NCBI GenBank assembly: GCA_964364855.1 | Contig: CAYINU010000091.1 | Coordinates: 1-5,814 of the forward strand | Origin: CAYINU01 sp964364855 | GTDB lineage: Bacteria > Margulisbacteria > Marinamargulisbacteria > CAYINU01 | Reading direction: 5' to 3' | Length of the DNA: 5,814 nucleotides | Shown here: positions 1-3,500 of the stretch, piece by piece | Layout of the letters: every line of letters begins with the position of its first letter | Numbering within the stretch: the first letter of the stretch is position 1 | Made by a program: the position numbers and the translations under genes | The notes under the pieces: generated by a model | Database searches by the model: none | What the model saw: only the letters and a program-made list of their open reading frames with translations | What the model was told of the DNA's origin: nothing

Positions 1-497
1 AATCCCAGAACATAATCACGGGTCACACCATACTTCATACACCGCGGACCGCCTGCATTTTCGGCGATGTTTCCCCCGATTGTACATGTATCCAAGCTGG
101 CCGGATCCGGTGGGTAAAAAAGGCCCTGGTCCTCTACGGCCCGCTGCAATTCCCCGGTCACCACCCCTGGCTCCACGACGGCCACACGGCTGGCCACATC
201 GACCTCGATAACCTGATTCATCCGCTCAAGCGACAGCACGATACCACCATCACTCACCGCACCGCCTGTCGTACCCGTACCCGCCCCTCTTGCAACCACA
301 GGCACATCGTACTGGCGCGCGATGCGAAGGGTTGTTTGCACATCGGCCGCAGATTCGGCGAAAACCACCGCCAAGGGAATACCAGCTACGTCCGGCGCGT
401 TGTCATGGATATAGGGATCCCCATCGGAAAATTGAACTGCCACCGCATCCGAGGAGAATGCGGACACGAGTGCCGAAATGACCGTTGACTGGGACAT
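1..497 (-). CDS. glcD: GlcD-like FAD-linked oxidase (glycolate/D-lactate dehydrogenase type), N-terminal 165 residues, cut by window edge
   Basis: This is the N-terminal half of a FAD-binding domain (PCMH fold, FAD_binding_4). The family oxidises 2-hydroxyacids such as glycolate or D-lactate and passes electrons to the respiratory chain, often with GlcE/GlcF partners. Visible blocks are PVVARGAGTGTTGGAV (residues 66-81, the pyrophosphate-binding loop), GGIVLSLERMNQ (84-95), and the very typical FYPPDPAS followed by TIGGNIAENAGGPR and KYGVTRDYVLG up to the edge. The ATG at 497 gives an N-terminus of normal length, with no other Met before residue 93. The start lies 4 nt after the CCA of tRNA-Thr. 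The only good Shine-Dalgarno, GGGAG at 511-507 (9-nt spacer), is inside the tRNA acceptor stem. Substrate specificity cannot be read from this fragment. The family call is secure; the exact symbol is less so. Confidence 0.9.
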   Translation of the reverse strand, partial: MSQSTVISALVSAFSSDAVAVQFSDGDPYIHDNAPDVAGIPLAVVFAESAADVQTTLRIARQYDVPVVARGAGTGTTGGAVSDGGIVLSLERMNQVIEVDVASRVAVVEPGVVTGELQRAVEDQGLFYPPDPASLDTCTIGGNIAENAGGPRCMKYGVTRDYVLG

Positions 498-501
498 GAA
501 A

Positions 502-577
502 TGGAGCTCCCGACCGGGATTGAACCGGTGACCTCTTCCTTACCATGGAAGTGCTCTACCAGCTGAGCTACAGGAGC
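502..577 (-). tRNA. tRNA-Thr (anticodon GGT)
   Basis: A complete 76-nt cloverleaf with encoded CCA. The acceptor stem is GCTCCTG/CGGGAGC (one T-G wobble). The D arm is GCTC/GAGC with loop AGCTGGTA. The anticodon stem is CTTCC/GGAAG with loop ATGGTAA, so the anticodon is GGT (Thr, codons ACC and ACU). The variable loop is AGGTC and the T arm is ACCGG-TTCAATC-CCGGT. The discriminator base is T. Position 32 is A, giving an A32/A38 combination, whereas the Thr tRNAs I know usually have a pyrimidine at 32. The 3' end is 4 nt from the glcD start, which suggests a shared primary transcript. The fold is complete, so it is very probably functional. Confidence 0.97.
507..511 (-). promoter_or_regulatory. 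Shine-Dalgarno of the glcD-like gene, inside the tRNA acceptor stem
   Basis: On the minus strand GGGAG is followed by 9 nt and then the ATG at 497. The five bases are part of the 3' strand of the tRNA-Thr acceptor stem. They would be base-paired in the folded tRNA and removed from the mRNA when the tRNA is matured. This is the only SD-like sequence at a sensible distance. It is read directly from the sequence; its use is inferred. Confidence 0.5.
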
Positions 578-587
578 CACACGGTCA

Positions 588-615
588 TTTACACCCTCCA
601 AACGCTACCACGCAA
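588..615 (-). promoter_or_regulatory. Possible promoter of tRNA-Thr (and of glcD by read-through)
   Basis: On the minus strand TTGCGT (615-610) and TGTAAA (593-588) are separated by 16 bp. The second hexamer ends 10 nt before the tRNA 5' end, which would give a very short leader. Matches to the sigma70 consensus are modest (3/6 and 4/6). A GC-containing discriminator region follows, as is usual for stable-RNA promoters. This is offered as the best candidate in the 73-bp gap between fur and the tRNA. Confidence 0.35.
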
Positions 616-616
616 G

Positions 617-650
617 CCCCGTAAAAATCAATAACAACGGGGATTTTTTT
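617..650 (+). terminator. Terminator-like hairpin with T-run, readable only on the plus strand
   Basis: CCCCGT (617-622) and ACGGGG (637-642) form a 6-bp stem with a 14-nt loop. It is followed by ATTTTTTT and then a further T-rich stretch that is the end of fur. As a rho-independent terminator it works only for plus-strand transcripts. On the minus strand, the direction of fur, the hairpin lacks a following T-run. No plus-strand gene precedes it, so it may stop antisense transcription, or it may simply be the stem at the fur 3' end. Confidence 0.35.
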
Positions 651-1085
651 CTATTTTTTACCGCGGCATTTTTTGCAAATCCCATAAATATGCAAAGAGC
701 GATATTCGGGTGTAAAGGCTTTGGCATCGCAAAATTTCTGCAGGTATTGGTCGATGATAGGTTCCTGGATTTCGGTAATGCTGCCACACATTTTACAAAT
801 CAAGTGATCATGTTGCACATCGTCTGTGCTGCGTTCGTAATACACTTTGCCATCCAATGTCGTAATCTTTTGCAACAATCCGGCATCTAACAATTGCTTG
901 ATGGTACGGTATACCGTCGCCCGGGATAATTTGTTGTTTTTGGCCCGGAATTGATCAATGAAGTCCTCCACTTCGAAATGGCGGCGGGTTTTGCAAATGG
1001 CGTCTAATATCGCCTGTTTTTGCGGTGTATATCGACTGTCGTGGGACGTTAAATATTGTTCAAAGGCGACATGGGGGTTTTTCAT
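651..1085 (-). CDS. Fur-family metal- or peroxide-responsive transcriptional repressor
   Basis: A 144-residue protein of normal Fur length. Its N-terminal winged helix shows YTPQKQAIL (19-27), HFEVEDFI (36-43) and the recognition helix SRATVYRTIKQL (54-65). The C-terminal dimer/metal domain shows HDHLICKMCGSITE (92-105) and a second Cys pair, CKKC (137-140). C97/C100 and C137/C140 form the structural Zn site. H36, H92, H94 and E105 are plausible regulatory-metal ligands. E105 at this place is more Fur-like than PerR-like (PerR has Asp), but Fur, PerR and Zur cannot be told apart safely by eye. The ATG overlaps the hemerythrin stop (ATGA). A Shine-Dalgarno GAGGA (1099-1095) lies 9 nt upstream inside the hemerythrin gene, so the two are co-transcribed and probably translationally coupled. 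The gene ends with an A/T-rich tail. Confidence 0.93.
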   Translation of the reverse strand: MKNPHVAFEQYLTSHDSRYTPQKQAILDAICKTRRHFEVEDFIDQFRAKNNKLSRATVYRTIKQLLDAGLLQKITTLDGKVYYERSTDDVQHDHLICKMCGSITEIQEPIIDQYLQKFCDAKAFTPEYRSLHIYGICKKCRGKK

Positions 1086-1525
1086 AGTCGGCTTTCCTCA
1101 AGGGGAAGTTTGGCTCCTGACAAATGCGCTATTTTCACATCGATTTCGCAGACATGCGCCACCATATCGTCGATGAGACGACGAATGGCAAATACAGTAT
1201 GGGCCAGCGGCCTGCTGGTTTGGAAATGGTCTCGGATATCCGACACTTTCTTGCGGTAAATGTCATGTTCTCGCCTGTGCTCAGAATATCCTTCAAACCG
1301 GTGCTTTTGCATCAGGGCCTCTTCTTCAAGGAAGTGATCGGCAACGTAGTGCTCCAAAAAGGACAGTACCTTTTCCAACTCCGTTGACGGGTCGAGACTC
1401 TCCAGCGCCCGATCCAGGAAAAAAATAGAGTCGAAGAGCTCTTGGTGTTGATGATCGATGGCCTGGTCCCCGATGGCCAAAGACGGATCCCAATGGCGTT
1501 TGTGGTGGTGCGACATCGTGGCCAT
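1082..1525 (-). CDS. Single-domain bacteriohemerythrin
   Basis: A four-helix-bundle non-heme di-iron O2-binding protein of 147 residues if started at the ATG at 1525, or 144 from the ATG at 1516. Counting from 1525, all seven expected iron ligands are present: H27 in IDHQHQELF, H64 and E68 in HFLEEEALM, H83 and H87 in EHRREH, and H124 and D129 in HVCEID. The family start block W-x6-G is seen as WDPSLAIG. The N-terminus is unusually basic and His-rich (SHHHKRH). No signal peptide or fused chemoreceptor domain is present, so the protein should be cytosolic, carrying, storing or sensing O2 and possibly buffering iron. A longer frame to a TTG at 1588 exists but adds non-family sequence. No clear Shine-Dalgarno precedes either ATG. 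The gene is the first of a two-gene operon with the Fur-family repressor. Confidence 0.93.
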   Translation of the reverse strand: MATMSHHHKRHWDPSLAIGDQAIDHQHQELFDSIFFLDRALESLDPSTELEKVLSFLEHYVADHFLEEEALMQKHRFEGYSEHRREHDIYRKKVSDIRDHFQTSRPLAHTVFAIRRLIDDMVAHVCEIDVKIAHLSGAKLPLEESRL

Positions 1526-1596
1526 ACTGTACACGTTTTTCAAAATTGACGCCACAGCCGCCAGGACCGCCTGCCAACAGCAACCCAAACAAGGTC

Positions 1597-1616
1597 ATTC
1601 CCGCGCAGGCGGGAAT
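1597..1616. repeat. dRS3-type 20-bp palindromic repeat element
   Basis: ATTCCCGCGCAGGCGGGAAT is an inverted repeat with arms ATTCCCGC/GCGGGAAT. It sits inside the wider GGTC...CCAG context seen in dispersed intergenic repeats that translate as VIPAQAGIQ or IPACAGMT. The element matches the Neisseria dRS3 pattern (ATTCCC-N8-GGGAAT), from established knowledge. It lies in the 110-bp gap between the divergent hemerythrin and secreted-protein genes. It could act as a hairpin, a protein-binding site or a target for filamentous-phage integration. Confidence 0.8.
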
Positions 1617-1635
1617 CCAGTATATTTTTCTGACT

Positions 1636-2265
1636 ATGTCAAAAACAGCATGGATATATCGAGGGCTTGCTGCGGTTTTGTTTTGTTTGGTGTTCGGCAT
1701 GACTGCCACTGCCAGCCCGTTGACCGACCAGATCGCGTCGGCCAATACCAGTGCGGAAAAAGGCCAATACACCACTACTGTTCGCCAACTGCGGGTGGCC
1801 TTGCAAACCGCCGCTGGCCTGCAAAAAACGGCGCTTCTGGAATACTTCCCTGCTTCCTTTGACGATTACGTCGGCGCCGATCTGCTGGACCTGTCCGAAC
1901 TCCCATCCGAGGACAGCCTAGCCGTGCTTTTTGCCCGGCACTACCAGGGTCCTGATGGCGCCTTTATCGATGTGAATGTGGTCAGTGACGACGCATCCGT
2001 CGCGGACTTGGTGGCATTGCTAGACAAACCCAAAACCATTCCCGCCACATCGGGCTGGAAAAAAATCAAAATCAAGGGCAACCCCGGTCTGGAACGCTAT
2101 CTACCAAAAGAGGCTTATGCGGAGCGCAACATTCGCATCGGTACCGCCACCGTCATCAACATGGTCGGACATGACTTAAAATCATTGGCAGTGCTAGACG
2201 CTTTTTGTGAGCGGGTGAATTGGGCTGGCCTAAAAGAATACTTGCTACGACAGACTCAACAGTAG
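1636..2265 (+). CDS. Secreted (periplasmic) protein of unknown function
   Basis: A 209-residue protein with a clear Sec signal peptide: a short n-region with K3 and R9, a hydrophobic core GLAAVLFCLVFGM, and likely cleavage at ATA|SP. The mature part begins with a helical, TPR-like segment (SANTSAEKGQYTTTVRQLRVAL). It then has YFPASFDDYVG, followed by an alternating strand-rich part (GAFIDVNVVSDD, KIKIKGNPGLERYL, IRIGTATVINMVGH) and a C-terminal helix. The order 'helix, LP-x-F-x-x-Y/W, beta repeats' recalls small periplasmic proteins of unknown function in other proteobacteria, but I do not recognise the family. The frame stays open to 1546, but that extension only translates the dRS3 repeat, so the ATG at 1636 is chosen. 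No Shine-Dalgarno is visible. A weak promoter-like pair (TTCCCG at 1598 and TATATT at 1621, 17 bp apart) overlaps dRS3. The gene converges on the protease gene with a 9-bp gap. Confidence 0.75.
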   Translation: MSKTAWIYRGLAAVLFCLVFGMTATASPLTDQIASANTSAEKGQYTTTVRQLRVALQTAAGLQKTALLEYFPASFDDYVGADLLDLSELPSEDSLAVLFARHYQGPDGAFIDVNVVSDDASVADLVALLDKPKTIPATSGWKKIKIKGNPGLERYLPKEAYAERNIRIGTATVINMVGHDLKSLAVLDAFCERVNWAGLKEYLLRQTQQ

Positions 2266-2274
2266 CCCAGCACT

Positions 2275-2661
2275 CTATTTTGCAATGGAAAGCGGAATAT
2301 TCGGGCTTTCGGGATTCACAATCACGGCTTGTTTGGCAGGACTGATAACCACATCCAAGTCTTCCATTGGAACAGCGCCCAATAACACTTCATCTCCCAA
2401 AACCAAAGCCCCTGTAAAACAGGTTCGATTTTGAAAGGAGATTTGAATCGGTCCTACATAAGGGCAGACGCGTTTTCGGCCATCTGCAGTCGTGACTTCT
2501 CGTTTGGCTGCCATTGTCACTTCAAGGCCCAATTGTAACGCCAAGTGCTCAGGAATACACAAATGAAGTGCCCCGGTATCCACCAACGCCCTGGCTTCAA
2601 TGGGCTTAAAATCCTCTCGCTTCGGATTTTTGATTTCGATCATGGCATGAATCAGGCCCAT
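2275..2661 (-). CDS. Retropepsin-like (clan AA) aspartic protease
   Basis: A 128-residue single-domain aspartyl protease-like protein. The active-site block ALVDTGALHLCIPEHLALQLGL (25-46) carries the catalytic D28-T-G and the following hydrophobic strand. The C-terminal part has VLLGAVPMEDLDVVISP and ends in VNPESPNIPLSIAK, the tail typical of bacterial clan AA proteins annotated as retroviral-type proteases. These should be active as dimers because one chain supplies one Asp. The N-terminus MGLIHAMIEIKNP is what the family normally has, which fixes the start at 2661. That start is 5 nt after the left 33-bp repeat and leaves no room for a Shine-Dalgarno, so a leaderless mRNA from the repeat's promoter is suggested. 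The biological substrate of this family is unknown. In-frame panC coding does not continue into this gene. Confidence 0.85.
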   Translation of the reverse strand: MGLIHAMIEIKNPKREDFKPIEARALVDTGALHLCIPEHLALQLGLEVTMAAKREVTTADGRKRVCPYVGPIQISFQNRTCFTGALVLGDEVLLGAVPMEDLDVVISPAKQAVIVNPESPNIPLSIAK

Positions 2662-2666
2662 GGTCC

Positions 2667-2699
2667 GCAGTATAATTCCCTACCATCAGATTATCAATC
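2667..2699 (-). repeat. Left copy of perfect 33-bp direct repeat (panC 3'-end duplicate)
   Basis: Identical over 33 bp to 3508-3540, where the sequence encodes the near-terminal PanC residues IDNLMVGNYT plus flanking bases. Identity stops sharply on both sides: T versus A at position 2700/3541 and C versus T at 2666/3507. This copy does not belong to a complete panC, so it is either a duplicated fragment or an attachment-type junction left by insertion of the hepT-mntA unit. Confidence 0.95.
2669..2697 (-). promoter_or_regulatory. Predicted sigma70 promoter for the protease gene, inside the left repeat
   Basis: On the minus strand TTGATA (2697-2692) and TATACT (2674-2669) are separated by exactly 17 bp, each 5/6 to consensus. 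The ATG of the protease gene follows 7 nt after the -10 box, so the predicted transcription start falls on or one base before the start codon (leaderless). A palindrome, CAGATTGATAATCTG (2701-2687), covers the -35 box in this copy. Confidence 0.6.
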
Positions 2700-2737
2700 T
2701 GGTTGCATCCCTGCTACACCGTGGGCCGGGCAGGTTT

Positions 2738-3079
2738 TCAAGCGTCTGAAAAGCGCCTGCCAGCTGCCTTTGCCACCAACGCCACCCGCTTGCTTTCAAT
2801 GATCCCGCGAAATGCGTCGCCGACTGCGTGCAAATCTACGACATCCACGCGATAGGGCAAATCCGACTCCTCAAAGGCGTCACCCAAGCGCATCTGCTCC
2901 TGTTTGGTCAGCTTGCGGCCCGCATCAATGGCCAAATCCAGGTCCGAAAACCGTTTGGCAGGTCCAAAAGCCCGGGAGCCAAATACCCACACGGCTGTTT
3001 CCGGCGGCAGGTGATCGACCAATATGGCCTGTACCCTCGCCAGATCCTGTGCGCGAATATCCAGCTTGCCCGACGTCAT
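2738..3079 (-). CDS. mntA: MntA-type minimal nucleotidyltransferase antitoxin (MNT)
   Basis: A 113-residue polymerase-beta-superfamily nucleotidyltransferase. The signature GSRAFGPAKRFSDLD fits GS-x10-D-x-D exactly (G34, S35, D46, D48). A third acidic residue, D79, lies in RVDVVDL. In characterised HepT/MntA pairs (type VII toxin-antitoxin) the MNT protein transfers AMP from ATP onto a tyrosine of the HEPN toxin and so silences it; that role is inferred here from the motifs. The start overlaps the hepT stop by 4 nt (ATGA) with no Shine-Dalgarno of its own, so translation is coupled. The gene is followed by 38 bp without features and then the left repeat copy. Its length is normal for the family. 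Confidence 0.9.
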   Translation of the reverse strand: MTSGKLDIRAQDLARVQAILVDHLPPETAVWVFGSRAFGPAKRFSDLDLAIDAGRKLTKQEQMRLGDAFEESDLPYRVDVVDLHAVGDAFRGIIESKRVALVAKAAGRRFSDA

Positions 3080-3498
3080 ACCGATCGCTGTTTGAGCTGC
3101 GCCAAGAGAAACTTGGCATCTTCCAAAAAGTCCGGAATGTCCTCAAACACCGCTTCCGCTTTTTCCTCATCATACGTATGGCTGGTGGTGCCTCTTTCCT
3201 TGCGATACGCTTTCCACACGGCCAGCTCCGATCTTAGCAATCCTTTTTCGCACCCTGTCCGAATCAGATCATTAAAAGACAGTTCGTCAATGGCAGCCGT
3301 ACTGGGCGCCGTCATTTCCAAATAGCGTTTCAATAGTTTGATCGATAGCTCATAGGTAAATTCAAAGGCTTGGATGGCCCCCGCCCTCAGATGCAAGGCC
3401 AATTGGGTATCCTGTTTGGCGAGATCGGACTCGCAATACACCAAGGCATTTTCCAACTGATGGATGGCTTTTTCAAAAGACGATACATCCAACTTCAT
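3076..3498 (-). CDS. hepT: HepT-type HEPN toxin / HI0074-family partner of MNT
   Basis: A 140-residue all-helical protein of the HI0074 ('nucleotidyltransferase substrate-binding') branch of HEPN proteins. Family blocks are MKLDVSSFEKAIHQLENAL at the start, AIQAFEFTYELSIKLLKRYLE (41-61), SFNDLIRTGCEKGLL (74-88) and the catalytic RGTTSHTY (102-109). This last fits the RNase motif R-x4-H-x-Y: R102 and H107 as catalytic residues, and Y109 as the AMP acceptor in characterised systems. It is therefore probably an RNA-cleaving toxin kept in check by the downstream MNT. The start is fixed by the family N-terminus. It lies 2 nt after the panC stop (TAGCTATG) and 11 nt after the -10 box of the right repeat promoter, with no Shine-Dalgarno, so re-initiation after panC and near-leaderless transcription are both possible. 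Confidence 0.9.
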   Translation of the reverse strand: MKLDVSSFEKAIHQLENALVYCESDLAKQDTQLALHLRAGAIQAFEFTYELSIKLLKRYLEMTAPSTAAIDELSFNDLIRTGCEKGLLRSELAVWKAYRKERGTTSHTYDEEKAEAVFEDIPDFLEDAKFLLAQLKQRSV

Positions 3499-3500
3499 AG

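Noticed and set aside
386..601. 71-codon minus-strand ORF across tRNA-Thr
   Set aside because: It is a translation of the tRNA and its flanks; the tRNA fold and the glcD frame explain this region.
1526..1588. Longer hemerythrin start at a TTG codon (1588)
   Set aside because: The extension does not match the hemerythrin N-terminus and needs a rare start; the ATGs at 1525 and 1516 precede the family W-x6-G block.
1546..1635. Longer N-terminus of the secreted protein starting at 1546
   Set aside because: The extra residues include VIPAQAGIQ, the usual translation of the dRS3-type repeat, and would bury the signal peptide. The ATG at 1636 gives a proper Sec signal.
1326..1775. 149-codon minus-strand ORF with a lipoprotein-like stretch (LFGLLLAGGPGGC)
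   Set aside because: It overlaps the hemerythrin gene in another frame, crosses the dRS3 element and has no family features.
2671..2676. Perfect TATAAT on the plus strand within each 33-bp repeat
   Set aside because: No acceptable -35 box lies 16-18 bp upstream and no plus-strand gene follows; the minus-strand promoter reading is much stronger.
2700..2737. Terminator after mntA (CCTGC/GCAGG pairing)
   Set aside because: Only a 5-bp stem with a long loop and no T-run on the minus strand.
2812..3325. Two plus-strand ORFs (141 and 165 codons) over hepT-mntA
   Set aside because: They are antisense shadows; the minus-strand frames carry complete HEPN and MNT motifs.
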